From the NCBI RefSeq assembly GCF_000321415.2, contig NC_019902.2, positions 372,001 through 436,000 of the forward strand: a stretch of DNA of 64,000 bases, given 5' to 3'. The notes below the pieces were generated by a model. It saw only the letters and a list, made by a program, of their open reading frames with translations, made no database searches and was not told where the DNA came from. Below, one piece after another: positions 23,144-32,265 of the stretch. The first letter of the stretch is position 1, and each line of letters starts with the position of its first letter. A program made the translations under genes and the position numbers. Source of the stretch: Thioalkalivibrio nitratireducens DSM 14787. Its GTDB lineage: Bacteria; Pseudomonadota; Gammaproteobacteria; Ectothiorhodospirales; Ectothiorhodospiraceae.

Positions 23144-25675
23144 TCAGTTGCCGCCGGCCGCGTCGGGCCGATTGCCGGCGGCCGTGCGCCGCGCTGCGGC
23201 CTTGGCCGGCTTCTTGGCGCCGGTCTTGTCCGCGGTGGTCTTGCGGGTCGTGTTCTTCCCGGCCGGGACCTTCCGGGTGGTGGGCTTCTTCTGCCCAGTA
23301 CCCGCGGCATTGCCGTTGCCACGTTTGGCGGCCGCCGCCTTGGTGGTGTCGGCTGTCTTGCCACCGGACTTGCCACCGCGGCGCCCGCGCCGTTCCGGGG
23401 CCGCCGCGAGCAGTTCGCGGCATTCCTCCAGAGTCAGCGATGCGGGTTCCCGGTCTTTGGGGATCTTGGCGTTCTTGGTCCCGTCGGTGATATAGGGGCC
23501 GTAGCGACCGTTCAGCACTTCGATTCCCTGGTCCGGGAACGATTGGATGTGCTTTTGTGCGTCCAGCGCCTTTTTCTCGGCGACGATCTCGAGTGCACGC
23601 GGAAGCTCGATGCTCCAGACGTCGTCGTCCGGGCCGAGCGAGGCGAACTTCCGGCCATACTTCACATACGGTCCGAACCGCCCGACGTTCACCTGAACTG
23701 GCTCGCCTTCCGGGGTTTCCCCCAGTTCACGCGGGAGTTTGAACAGCGCCAGCGCTTCCTCCAGCGTGACCTGGTCCATCTTCTGGCCCGGCAGCAGGCC
23801 GGCGAAACGCGGTTTTTCCTCGTCGTCTTTGGTGCCGATCTGCACGATTGGGCCGTAGCGGCCCATGCGTACGCTGACCGGGCGCCCGCTCTTCGGATCG
23901 GTGCCCAGTTCGCGCGACTGCACGGCCTCGGCCCGGCTGACGCTGACGGCCTTGTCTTCGACCTGGTCACGGAAATCCTTCCAGAAGCCTTTCAGCACCG
24001 GGATCCAGTCCTTGTCTCCGCGCGCGATGTCGTCCAGTTCGTCCTCGAGTTTCGCGGTGAAGTCGTAGTCGACGTAGCGGGTGAAATGCTGGGTCAGGAA
24101 GGCGTTCACGATCCGGCCGATGTCGGTGGGCAGGAAGCGCTTGCCGTCCATCTCCACGTATTCGCGCGACTGCAGGGTGGAGATGATGCTGGCATACGTC
24201 GATGGTCGGCCGATTCCGTATTCCTCAAGGGTTTTCACCAGGCTCGCCTCGGTGTAGCGCGGCGGCGGCTCGGTGAAGTGCTGGTCCGCGCTGACGTCGA
24301 GCAGGTCCACCACCATCCCCTCGGCCAGTTCCGGCAGCCGGCGATCCTCGTCCTCATCGGCCGCCGCTTCATCGCGGCCTTCCTGGTATACCGCGATGAA
24401 GCCGGCGTGGCGCAGCGTCGACCCGGTGGCGCGGAAACGGTGCGCCGTCTCGCCCGGGGCCAGGTCCGCGGCCACGGTATCGAAGGTCGCGTGCACCATC
24501 TGGCAGGCCACGGTTCGCTTCCAGATCAGTTCGTAGAGGCGTGCCTGGTCGGAGGTCAGGCGCTGACGCACTTCCTCCGGCAGCCGGCGCACCGACGTCG
24601 GACGGACTGCCTCGTGCGCCTCCTGCGCGTTCTTGGACTTGGTCTTGTACTGGCGCGGGCTGGCGGGCAGGTTGTCCGCGCCGTAGCGTTCCTCGATCAG
24701 GCCGCGAATCTCCGCGATCGCCTCGCCCGCCAGCGTCACCGAGTCGGTGCGCATGTAGGTGATCAGGCCGATCGCGCCGCTGCCGAGGTCGATGCCCTCG
24801 TACAGCTGCTGCGCGACGCGCATCGTCCGGCTGGCCGTGAAGCCCAGCTTGCGCGATGCCTCCTGCTGCAGCGTCGACGTGGTGAAGGGCGCGGCCGGGT
24901 TGCGCTTGCGCTGCTTCTTCTCTACCGAAACCACGCGCAGGCTGCCCTGGGCCGCGTCGAGCAGGCGCTGGCGGGCCTCGGTGGCCAGCGGTTCGGAGTT
25001 CAGGTCGAACTGGTCGAGCTTGTTGCCATCGAGATGGGTCAGGCGAGCGGTGAACGGCTGTTCCCCGCGCCGGGCCCGGGCGTCCAGCGTCCAGTATTCG
25101 CGCGCCTCGAAACGCTCGATCTCGTCCTCGCGCTCGCAGATCATCCGCAGTGCCGGACTCTGGACCCGGCCGGCGGAAAGCCCGCGCTTGATCTTGCGCC
25201 ACAAGAGTGGCGAGAGGTTGAAGCCGACCAGGTAGTCGAGCGCCCGGCGTGCCTGCTGGGCGTTGATCAGGTCCAGCGACAGCCCCCGCGGATGCGCGAC
25301 CGCTTCCTGGATCGCCTTTTTCGTGATCTCGTGGAACACGACGCGCTTGACTGTGCGCTCGCCGAGCAGGCCGCGCTCGCGCAGGATCTCGAGCAGGTGC
25401 CAGGAAATCGCCTCTCCTTCGCGGTCCGGGTCGGTCGCGAGGATCAGCGCGTCCGAGCCCTTCAGTGCTCTGGCGATCGACTGGATCTGTCTCTCGTTGC
25501 GCTCGATGACCTCGTAGTTCATCCGGAACCCCGCGTCGGGGTCCACCGCGCCTTCCTTGGGCACAAGGTCCCGTACATGGCCATAGGAGGCCAGCACGGT
25601 AAAGTCGGGGCCGAGGTACTTGCCGATTGTCTTGGCCTTGGCAGGCGATTCTACAATGACCAGATTCTTGCTCAT
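23144..25675 (-). CDS. topA: DNA topoisomerase I
   Basis: 843 residues from the ATG at 25675 (MSKNLVIVESPAKAK). A type IA enzyme that relaxes negative supercoils by single-strand passage. The Toprim domain occupies about residues 1-135 with the acidic triad region TDPDREGEA (Asp82, Asp84, Glu86). The active-site tyrosine is Tyr307 in LITYMRTDS. SAGRVQSPALR lies at 167-177. After the core come TopA C-terminal repeats (RYGPYV/RYGPYI type) without zinc-finger cysteines. The last roughly 90 residues are a Lys/Ala/Thr-rich basic tail, probably a disordered DNA-binding region. In the conserved block dprA-smg-topA-tsaC. Confidence 0.96.
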   Translation of the reverse strand: MSKNLVIVESPAKAKTIGKYLGPDFTVLASYGHVRDLVPKEGAVDPDAGFRMNYEVIERNERQIQSIARALKGSDALILATDPDREGEAISWHLLEILRERGLLGERTVKRVVFHEITKKAIQEAVAHPRGLSLDLINAQQARRALDYLVGFNLSPLLWRKIKRGLSAGRVQSPALRMICEREDEIERFEAREYWTLDARARRGEQPFTARLTHLDGNKLDQFDLNSEPLATEARQRLLDAAQGSLRVVSVEKKQRKRNPAAPFTTSTLQQEASRKLGFTASRTMRVAQQLYEGIDLGSGAIGLITYMRTDSVTLAGEAIAEIRGLIEERYGADNLPASPRQYKTKSKNAQEAHEAVRPTSVRRLPEEVRQRLTSDQARLYELIWKRTVACQMVHATFDTVAADLAPGETAHRFRATGSTLRHAGFIAVYQEGRDEAAADEDEDRRLPELAEGMVVDLLDVSADQHFTEPPPRYTEASLVKTLEEYGIGRPSTYASIISTLQSREYVEMDGKRFLPTDIGRIVNAFLTQHFTRYVDYDFTAKLEDELDDIARGDKDWIPVLKGFWKDFRDQVEDKAVSVSRAEAVQSRELGTDPKSGRPVSVRMGRYGPIVQIGTKDDEEKPRFAGLLPGQKMDQVTLEEALALFKLPRELGETPEGEPVQVNVGRFGPYVKYGRKFASLGPDDDVWSIELPRALEIVAEKKALDAQKHIQSFPDQGIEVLNGRYGPYITDGTKNAKIPKDREPASLTLEECRELLAAAPERRGRRGGKSGGKTADTTKAAAAKRGNGNAAGTGQKKPTTRKVPAGKNTTRKTTADKTGAKKPAKAAARRTAAGNRPDAAGGN

Positions 25676-25816
25676 GTCGCTCGGGACCACTCCGTCTCTG
25701 CCCGGGTTCAACGAATCACGCCCCGGCGGATCGGTCGGCGCCGCTCGGGCCGGCCCGCAGCCGGCGGAGGCGATCCGGACAATAGCAGCAAATGCGGGGC
25801 GGGCGATACCGGCCGT

Positions 25817-26302
25817 TCAGTGCAGGTAGTCCGCCAGCGCGGGTGCGGTGTCGGACATCACCACCTCTTCGAGGCGCGAATAGGCGATGCTGTCATCCGG
25901 CTGGTTGAACAGGACCATCAGAATCACCCACTTGAGCTGGTCGAGGTCGATCTCGTCGCCATCCAGCTCCATCACCCGGTCGATCACCAGCTCACGGGTG
26001 CCGGTGGTGAGCAGCCCGTTCTGTTCGAGGAATACCAGGAATCCGCGCGCTTCCAGATCCAGCCGGCCCTGCTCCTCGGTGGTGTACACGCGCTGGGCCG
26101 CCTCGGATCCGACGTGTGCCGCTACCGGCTCCTCGCTGACGAGCCGGTCCAGCCAACCCAGCGCACGGTCGATCTCGTGGGAGGGAAAACCGGCCTCCTG
26201 CAGGCGTGCCTGGAGATCCTGGCGGTCGGGCTCGGCCTCGGTCTCGTCGTCCATGTAGTGCTCGAACAGGTACATCAACACGTCCAGCACGTTTTCGTTC
26301 AT
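25817..26302 (-). CDS. smg: Smg family protein (DUF494)
   Basis: 161 residues. The start MNENVLDVLMYLFEHYMDDE, the acidic composition and the C-terminal LKWVILMVLFNQPDDSIAY are typical of Smg/DUF494. The name refers to its position between dprA/smf and topA; no biochemical function is established. The start overlaps the dprA stop by four bases (ATGA), so translation is coupled. Confidence 0.93.
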   Translation of the reverse strand: MNENVLDVLMYLFEHYMDDETEAEPDRQDLQARLQEAGFPSHEIDRALGWLDRLVSEEPVAAHVGSEAAQRVYTTEEQGRLDLEARGFLVFLEQNGLLTTGTRELVIDRVMELDGDEIDLDQLKWVILMVLFNQPDDSIAYSRLEEVVMSDTAPALADYLH

Positions 26303-27426
26303 GTTTCGGGGGGTCCTGCGTCGAGGCGCTGGTAGCGCCCGTGGCTGAGTGCGGCCACGCGGCCATTGAGTTCCAGTAAAACCAGCATGGAGGAAAGCGT
26401 GTCCACGGTCAATCCGGTGCGCTGCAGCAGATCGTCGAGGGCGACCGGGTCGAAACCCATCTGTTCGAGGACGCGTTCCTGTTCGGGATCCAGGGTGGCT
26501 CCGTCGGCCATCGGCGGTGCCTGGACCGGTGCGTCCGCCGGTATGCCCAGCCAGTCGGCCAGGTCCTCGAGGATGTCGTCGGGAGAATCGACCAGTTGGG
26601 CCCCGTCACGGATCAGGCGGTGACAGCCCCGGCTGACTGGGTTCAGGATCGAGCCGGGGATCGCGTAGACCGAGCGACCCTGTTCCGCGGCCAGCCGGGC
26701 GGTGATCAGCGAGCCGCTGCGCAGCGCCGCTTCGACGACCAGTGTACCCAGCGCCAGCCCGCTGATGACCCGGTTGCGCTGCGGGAAATGCCGGGGGCTC
26801 GCAGCGGTCCCGACCGGCCAGAGCGACACCAGCAGCCCGTGGTCGGCGATGCGGTGCGCCAGCCGCCGGTGCTGGGGCGGGTATACGCGATCCGGACCGG
26901 TGGCGATCACCGCGACCGTGCGGCCATTTTCCGCCGCCAGCGCGCCGCGATGCGCCGCTCCGTCGATGCCACGGGCCAGGCCGCTGGTCACGGCCAGTCC
27001 AGCGGCTGCGAGCGCGGTCGCGAACCGTTCGGCGTGGCGCAGCCCCTGCGGAGTCGCGCCGCGGGCACCGACCACCGCGATTTGCGGGCGCCGCAGCAAC
27101 TCGGGATCGCCGACCAGGTACAGCGCCGGGGGCGGATCCGGCAACTCGGCCAGCAGGGGCGGGTAACGTGGATCCTGCCGGGTCAGGATGGAGTGCCGTG
27201 GGTCCGCCTCCAGCCAGGCGAGGTCGGCCTCGATGCCCCGCTCGAGCGGCTCCCGATCGCTGCCCCGGCAGGGTCCGCCGGGGACGTCCGCCAGCGCCCA
27301 GTCGCGGGCGTCGGCCTGGAGTGCCGCGGCGGGGCTCCCGAAACGTTCGAGCAGCCGGGCGATGCGTCTTGGGCCGAGACCGGGCGTGTGCAGCAGTGCC
27401 AGCCAGTCGCCCAACTCGGTGGACAT
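26299..27426 (-). CDS. dprA: DNA-processing protein DprA (Smf)
   Basis: 375 residues from the ATG at 27426 (MSTELGDWLALLHTPG); an earlier in-frame start would overlap the LysM gene. DprA binds incoming single-stranded DNA during transformation and loads RecA. It has an N-terminal helix-hairpin-helix (PGLGPRRIARLLERFG) and the extended Rossmann fold with VGARGATPQGLRHA, TSGLARGIDGAAHRGAL and PQRNRVISGLA. The C-terminal winged helix lies after about residue 310. It forms a block with smg, topA and tsaC, and a LysM protein gene lies immediately upstream. Confidence 0.95.
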   Translation of the reverse strand: MSTELGDWLALLHTPGLGPRRIARLLERFGSPAAALQADARDWALADVPGGPCRGSDREPLERGIEADLAWLEADPRHSILTRQDPRYPPLLAELPDPPPALYLVGDPELLRRPQIAVVGARGATPQGLRHAERFATALAAAGLAVTSGLARGIDGAAHRGALAAENGRTVAVIATGPDRVYPPQHRRLAHRIADHGLLVSLWPVGTAASPRHFPQRNRVISGLALGTLVVEAALRSGSLITARLAAEQGRSVYAIPGSILNPVSRGCHRLIRDGAQLVDSPDDILEDLADWLGIPADAPVQAPPMADGATLDPEQERVLEQMGFDPVALDDLLQRTGLTVDTLSSMLVLLELNGRVAALSHGRYQRLDAGPPET

Positions 27427-27439
27427 TTCGGCGGCCGGT

Positions 27440-28627
27440 TCAGGGGTGGCGGACCTTGTAGCCTTCACGAATCGGGCGCGTGGAGTGCAGGACGAGCGCG
27501 TAGGCGACCTTGTCGAAGGTTCGGAACACCATCATGGTGCCGATCTCCTCTTCCGGCAGTTCGATCAGCACGTTGCGGTTCCGGCTGACCGGGTCGCGTG
27601 CCGTGCGGCCAGCCTCCCAGGCAGCGAAGACCTGGCCGTTGCGCACGCCGTCACGCTCGCCGCGGTTGATCACGACCGCCTGCAGCGAACCGGTCTGGGT
27701 AATCGCGTCGAACAGCAGGATCACCGATCCCTCCAGGCCCGGCGGCGGGCGGTCGATATCGAACAACAGATCGGGCTCGCCGTCGAATGGAAGCAGCCGG
27801 TCGCCCCGGATCGCTTCGCGCTCGCCAGACCGCAGCAGGGCGGTTGCAATCTCGCCCCCGCGTACGATCTTCGCCTCTCCGATCGGCAGGGTGGCCACGC
27901 CCAGTTCCTCGCCGGTGTCCGGGTCGGTCAGCATGCGGTCCCGGCGTACGACATGGTAGAGATCGTAGCGCTCGACATCCGGGGCGTCGCGCACATAGAC
28001 TCGGTCTCCGGGGCCGTAGATCACGCGTTCGTCCTGCGCGGCGACGATGTACGGTGCCCGATCCAGCGTCTCCTCGTCCACGACGCGCGGTCGGAACATG
28101 AATGGTTGCAGCGTGGAGATCGGCAGGGTCTCGTCGTCGTCCAGTGCCTCCACGCGAATCTGCGGCGACAGACGCTCGACCGGGAGCACGCTCGTGCCGC
28201 CATCGACCGTGACGCGGCGTTCGCTGTCGACATGGTGGATGCTCAACACGTCGCCCGGGTAGATCAGGTGCGGGTTGGGGCGCTGCGGGTTCGCCGGCCC
28301 GATCTCGGGCCAGTGCCAGGGGTCGCGCAGGAAGGTGTTCGCGACACTCCAGAGCGTGTCGCCATCGCGCACGACGTAGCGTTCCGGGGCCGCCGGGTGG
28401 AACTCGGGTTCCGGTGCCCGACCCTCCGGCACCGCCTCAGGTTCCGCGGCCACCGGGTTCGGCGCAGGTTCCGGGGGCGCCGTGGTGGGCGCGACCGCGT
28501 GCCCCACGGTCTCTTCCGTCAATTCCGGCCCGGAGGCGCAGGCGGCGAGCGTCAGCGCCAGCAGTCCGATCCATCCCGCCGGACGGGTCACGGCAAGGCC
28601 CGGTGCAAGGAACATCGATCTCCCCAT
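27440..28627 (-). CDS. LysM-domain lipoprotein
   Basis: 395 residues from MGRSMFLAPG (28627); a start four codons later is also possible. The N-terminal signal ends in a lipobox-like LTLAACAS. A Pro/Ala/Glu-rich linker precedes a LysM peptidoglycan-binding module at about residues 83-130 (YVVRDGDTLWSVANTFL to IYPGDVLSI). The large C-terminal region is acidic and shows repeated beta-strand-like segments. Proteins of this kind lie upstream of dprA in many gammaproteobacteria and are presumed envelope proteins of unknown role. The gene is divergent from def. Confidence 0.88.
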   Translation of the reverse strand: MGRSMFLAPGLAVTRPAGWIGLLALTLAACASGPELTEETVGHAVAPTTAPPEPAPNPVAAEPEAVPEGRAPEPEFHPAAPERYVVRDGDTLWSVANTFLRDPWHWPEIGPANPQRPNPHLIYPGDVLSIHHVDSERRVTVDGGTSVLPVERLSPQIRVEALDDDETLPISTLQPFMFRPRVVDEETLDRAPYIVAAQDERVIYGPGDRVYVRDAPDVERYDLYHVVRRDRMLTDPDTGEELGVATLPIGEAKIVRGGEIATALLRSGEREAIRGDRLLPFDGEPDLLFDIDRPPPGLEGSVILLFDAITQTGSLQAVVINRGERDGVRNGQVFAAWEAGRTARDPVSRNRNVLIELPEEEIGTMMVFRTFDKVAYALVLHSTRPIREGYKVRHP

Positions 28628-28888
28628 GGTCTCGTTCCGGTACGCTGCCTCTGGCTGCAGCATCGGCGGCAACTGCGAGGATATTGCCGCGAATTCCTTC
28701 GGCCCGACGCGGTCTGTACAGCAGAAGGCGCTTTTCTGGCTTGGCCGTGTCCGTTAGAGGTTGTCTCGTAAAACCGGATCGCGACCACCTATACTGCGCA
28801 CATCGCAGGCACTGGCATCGCGCCCGTTTCAGCTTAAACGTTAGCAGAAAAACCGTGCCCGCACAGTACAAGAGCATGAGGTTTGGCA

Positions 28889-29431
28889 ATGGCACTCAGA
28901 GAAATCCTTTGTTTTCCCGACCCGCGGCTGCGGTTGCGCGCGGATCCGGTGGCCGAGGTGGACGATTCCATTCGTGAACTCGTCGATGACATGTTCGAAA
29001 CCATGTACGCGGCGCCCGGGATCGGACTGGCCGCGACCCAGATCAACGTCCAGAAGCGCATCCTGGTGGCGGACGTGTCCGAGGACCAGAACGAGCCGTA
29101 CTGCCTGATCAACCCGGAGATCCTGAGCCGTGACGGCGAGGAGGAGATGGACGAGGGTTGCCTGTCGGTGCCGGGTTTCTACGAACGGGTGCGGCGCGCG
29201 GAACGAATCCGGGTACGGGCCCTGAACCGGGATGGCGAGCCCTTCGAACTCGAGACCGGGGGGCTGCTGGCGGTCTGTATCCAGCACGAGATCGACCATC
29301 TCGATGGCAAACTGTTCGTCGATTACATCTCCAACCTGAAACGCACGCGTATCCGCAAGAAGCTCGAGAAGCAGGCGGCCCGTGATCCGGGGAGAGGCGC
29401 GCGGCTGGCCGAGCCGGTCGCGGCGCGTTGA
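28889..29431 (+). CDS. def: Peptide deformylase
   Basis: 180 residues from ATG 28889 with GAGG upstream. This metalloenzyme removes the formyl group from nascent proteins. The three active-site motifs are intact: [18 protein letters not shown] with the metal cysteine, and HEIDHLDG with the two metal histidines. Its stop codon overlaps the fmt start (TGATG), as in most gammaproteobacterial def-fmt-rsmB operons. A TATACT box at 28790-28795 lies in the intergenic region shared with the divergent LysM gene; no well-spaced -35 was found. Confidence 0.97.
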   Translation: MALREILCFPDPRLRLRADPVAEVDDSIRELVDDMFETMYAAPGIGLAATQINVQKRILVADVSEDQNEPYCLINPEILSRDGEEEMDEGCLSVPGFYERVRRAERIRVRALNRDGEPFELETGGLLAVCIQHEIDHLDGKLFVDYISNLKRTRIRKKLEKQAARDPGRGARLAEPVAAR

Positions 29432-30387
29432 TGCGGCACGACCGGCGCATCGTTTACGCCGGCACCCCGGAGTTCGCGGTTCCCGCCCTCGAAGCGCTGA
29501 TCGCCGCGGGCCAGACCCCGGTGGCGGTCTACACCCAGCCCGACCGGCCCGCCGGGCGGGGCCGCAAGCTGACTCCGAGCCCAGTGAAGAAGGTGGCGCT
29601 GGCGGCGGGAATCCCGGTACAGCAGCCGGTATCGCTGAAGTCCGCCGAGGCGCAGGCCGAGCTTGGGCGACTGGCGCCGGACGTGCTGATCGTGGCTGCC
29701 TACGGTCTGATCCTTCCGGCCCGCGTGCTGGCGATCCCGCGGTCGGGGGGGGTCAACGTCCACGCCTCGCTATTGCCCCGCTGGCGCGGGGCGGCTCCGA
29801 TCCAGCGCGCGATCCAGGCCGGTGACCCGGAGACCGGGGTCTGCCTGATGCAGATGGAGCCCGGCCTCGACACCGGCCCGGTCTATGCCTGCACGAGCCT
29901 GCCGCTCGATGACGATGCGACCGCGGCGAGCGTGCATGACCGGCTGGCGTCCCTAGGTGCGCGCCTGCTGGTCGAGCGGCTCGATGAGATCCTGGATGGA
30001 ACGTTGAAACCCCGCCCGCAGCCGGCGGAGGGCGTGGTGTACGCGCGCAAAATCGAGAAAGCCGAGGCCTGGATCGACTGGGCCCGCCCGGCCGCGGCGA
30101 TCGACCGCCAGGTGCGTGCCTTCGTCCCCTGGCCGGTGGCCCAGACGCGCTGGGGTGACCAGGTCCTGCGCATCCACCAGGCGCGTCCACTGCCTGCCCC
30201 TGCCGGCCCCGAGCCGGCGATTCCCGGGACCGTAATCGGCATCCATGCAGACGGCGTGGACGTGTCGGCCGGGTCCGGAATTCTGCGCCTGCAGGTGGTG
30301 CAGCTGCCGGGGCGGCGCCCCGTCGCTGCCGCCGACTGGGCGCGTTCGGCAGCCTTGATTGGGCACCGGCTCGGGGGGGTGGGTTGA
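29431..30387 (+). CDS. fmt: Methionyl-tRNA formyltransferase
   Basis: 318 residues from ATG 29431. It transfers a formyl group from 10-formyl-tetrahydrofolate to initiator Met-tRNA. The catalytic Asn-His region is [20 protein letters not shown] and the catalytic Asp is in GLDTGPV. The N-terminus [14 protein letters not shown] is typical, and the C-terminal OB-like domain extends from about residue 210. It overlaps def by one base and rsmB by four bases. Confidence 0.96.
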   Translation: MRHDRRIVYAGTPEFAVPALEALIAAGQTPVAVYTQPDRPAGRGRKLTPSPVKKVALAAGIPVQQPVSLKSAEAQAELGRLAPDVLIVAAYGLILPARVLAIPRSGGVNVHASLLPRWRGAAPIQRAIQAGDPETGVCLMQMEPGLDTGPVYACTSLPLDDDATAASVHDRLASLGARLLVERLDEILDGTLKPRPQPAEGVVYARKIEKAEAWIDWARPAAAIDRQVRAFVPWPVAQTRWGDQVLRIHQARPLPAPAGPEPAIPGTVIGIHADGVDVSAGSGILRLQVVQLPGRRPVAAADWARSAALIGHRLGGVG

Positions 30388-31703
30388 GCTCTCGAAGGGC
30401 GACCTGGGTTCCCCGGCGGCAATGCCTCGCTGCACTCGTCCGTGTGCTGCTTCACGGGGAATCGCTGACCGTGGCGCTGGCGGACGAAACCGCGGACCTG
30501 CCGCCGCGCGAGGCTGCATGGGTCCGGGCCCTGGCATTCGCCACGGTACGCTGGTACGTGCAGCTCGAGGCGATGGTCGAGGGGATGCTGGACCGGCCGC
30601 TGAAACCGCGCGATGCCGTGATCCGCGTGCTGCTGTGCCAGGGGCTGGCGGAGATCTTCCGTTTCGGAACCCCGGATCACGCCGCGGTGCGCGAGACCGC
30701 GGAACTCGCACGGGCCATCCAGCGGCCGGGTGCGGTGGGGCTGGTGAACGCGCTGCTGCGCCGCGCGCTGCGCGAGCGCGAATTGCTGGGTCAGGCGATG
30801 CAGCGCACGCCTGCGCTACGCCACGCCTGCCCCGCCTGGCTTGTTGCCGGGATCCGCGCCAGCTACCCGGAGCGCTGGGAAGCGGTACTGGAAGCTTCCA
30901 CCCGGGCGGCGCCGATGACGCTGCGTGTGAATACGGCACGCGTATCCCGGGCCGCCATGCAGGAGCGGCTGGAACGGGCGGGGCTGGCAGCGCAGCCGCA
31001 TCCTCTGGTTCCGACCGCGCTGACGCTGGCAGAGCCCGTCGACGTCGACGCGATTCCGGGGTTCGCCGATGGGCTGCTGTCGGTGCAGGATGCTGCCGCC
31101 CAGTGGGCCGGGTTGCTGCTGTCGCCGCAGCCCGGCGAACGGATCCTGGATGCCTGCGCGGCACCGGGTGGCAAGACCGGACACCTGCTCGAGGCATCCA
31201 GCGGTGGGATCGACCTGACCGCGCTCGACGTCGACGGTGCGCGAATGGGTCGGGTGCGCGACAACCTGCGGCGCCTGGGGTATCGGGCGCAACTGGTGAT
31301 CGGTGACCTGGCGGATCCGGAGGACTGGTGGGATGGTCGGCCGTTCGACGCGATCCTGCTGGACGTGCCGTGTTCGGCAACCGGCGTGATCCGCCGCCAC
31401 CCGGACATCAAGCTGCTGCGCCGGGCCGCAGACATCCCGGCGCTGGCCGCGCGCCAGCGCGAACTGCTGGCGCAGGCCTGGCGCCTGCTGCGTCCGGGCG
31501 GGCGCCTGCTGTACGTGACCTGCTCGCTGCTGGCCGACGAGAACGAGCGGGTCGTCGGTTCCTGGCTGGCCGCGACCCCGGACGCGAAGCCGCTGCCGCT
31601 GGCGTTTCCCGGCGGGGACGATCGCCCGGTCGGGCGCGCGGTCGCGCTGGGCGCCGAGGACATGGACGGATTCTACTTTGCGCTGCTCGGGCGCGCGGGC
31701 TGA
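30384..31703 (+). CDS. rsmB: 16S rRNA (cytosine967-C5)-methyltransferase
   Basis: 439 residues from TTG 30384, which overlaps the fmt stop codon (TTGA). RsmB methylates C967 of 16S rRNA. Residues about 1-135 form a NusB-like RNA-binding domain. The SAM domain has [16 protein letters not shown], the cysteine in [17 protein letters not shown] and the nucleophilic cysteine in [14 protein letters not shown]. Third gene of the def-fmt-rsmB operon. Confidence 0.95.
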   Translation: MSSRRATWVPRRQCLAALVRVLLHGESLTVALADETADLPPREAAWVRALAFATVRWYVQLEAMVEGMLDRPLKPRDAVIRVLLCQGLAEIFRFGTPDHAAVRETAELARAIQRPGAVGLVNALLRRALRERELLGQAMQRTPALRHACPAWLVAGIRASYPERWEAVLEASTRAAPMTLRVNTARVSRAAMQERLERAGLAAQPHPLVPTALTLAEPVDVDAIPGFADGLLSVQDAAAQWAGLLLSPQPGERILDACAAPGGKTGHLLEASSGGIDLTALDVDGARMGRVRDNLRRLGYRAQLVIGDLADPEDWWDGRPFDAILLDVPCSATGVIRRHPDIKLLRRAADIPALAARQRELLAQAWRLLRPGGRLLYVTCSLLADENERVVGSWLAATPDAKPLPLAFPGGDDRPVGRAVALGAEDMDGFYFALLGRAG

Positions 31704-31707
31704 CGGC

Positions 31708-32265
31708 ATGCGCAGGCGGATCGTGCTTGGCCTTATAGTCCTGTGGTCGTGTCTGCTCCCGGGCTTCACGGCCGCGACCGAGATCCGCCAGGCGGATTCG
31801 GTCTGGCAGGGGGAGGACCGGCTGCTGGTGCGTCTTTACCTGGACATGGAACTGCCCGACGTGCTGCTGCAGGCGCTGGAGAACGGAATCGGTATCCACT
31901 TCCTGTCCGAAGTGAATCTGGAGTACCGGCGTGGCATCTTCGGAGAACGCGCGGTGGCGACCGCCAGCCGCCGTGCGCGCCTGGAATACTATGCGTTGAG
32001 CCGCCACTACGTGATCACCGACCGGGTCTCGCGTCGGGTCGATTTCGCGCCGACGCTGGGGGATGCGCTGGAGATCCTCGCGCGTCGCCTCGGCCGCATC
32101 GCCCTCGAGGTCGGTTCCGCAGAACTACGGCCCGGCGTGGATTACCAGATTGCCGCCCGGGTGCAACTGGATCACGGCGCGCTGCCGCTGCCGCTGCAGT
32201 GGGAGACCCGACTGCGCGGCGCCTATGTGACACAGCCGGGATGGTATCGATGGTCCTTGGACTAA
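31708..32265 (+). CDS. DUF4390 exported protein
   Basis: 185 residues from ATG 31708, four bases after rsmB. The N-terminus is an export signal (MRRRIVLGLIVLWSCLLPGFTA). The mature part is predicted to be all-beta and ends in the aromatic GWYRWSLD. DUF4390 genes typically sit between rsmB and the NtrY-like kinase gene in gamma- and betaproteobacteria, and this one overlaps the start of ntrY. The function is unknown; a periplasmic role linked to the kinase is possible but unproven. Confidence 0.88.
   Translation: MRRRIVLGLIVLWSCLLPGFTAATEIRQADSVWQGEDRLLVRLYLDMELPDVLLQALENGIGIHFLSEVNLEYRRGIFGERAVATASRRARLEYYALSRHYVITDRVSRRVDFAPTLGDALEILARRLGRIALEVGSAELRPGVDYQIAARVQLDHGALPLPLQWETRLRGAYVTQPGWYRWSLD

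Noticed and set aside
22739-26335. A 1198-codon open frame on the plus strand across tsaC, topA and smg
   Set aside because: It is antisense to three well-supported genes with catalytic motifs; long antisense frames are expected at this GC content, and its translation shows no domain.
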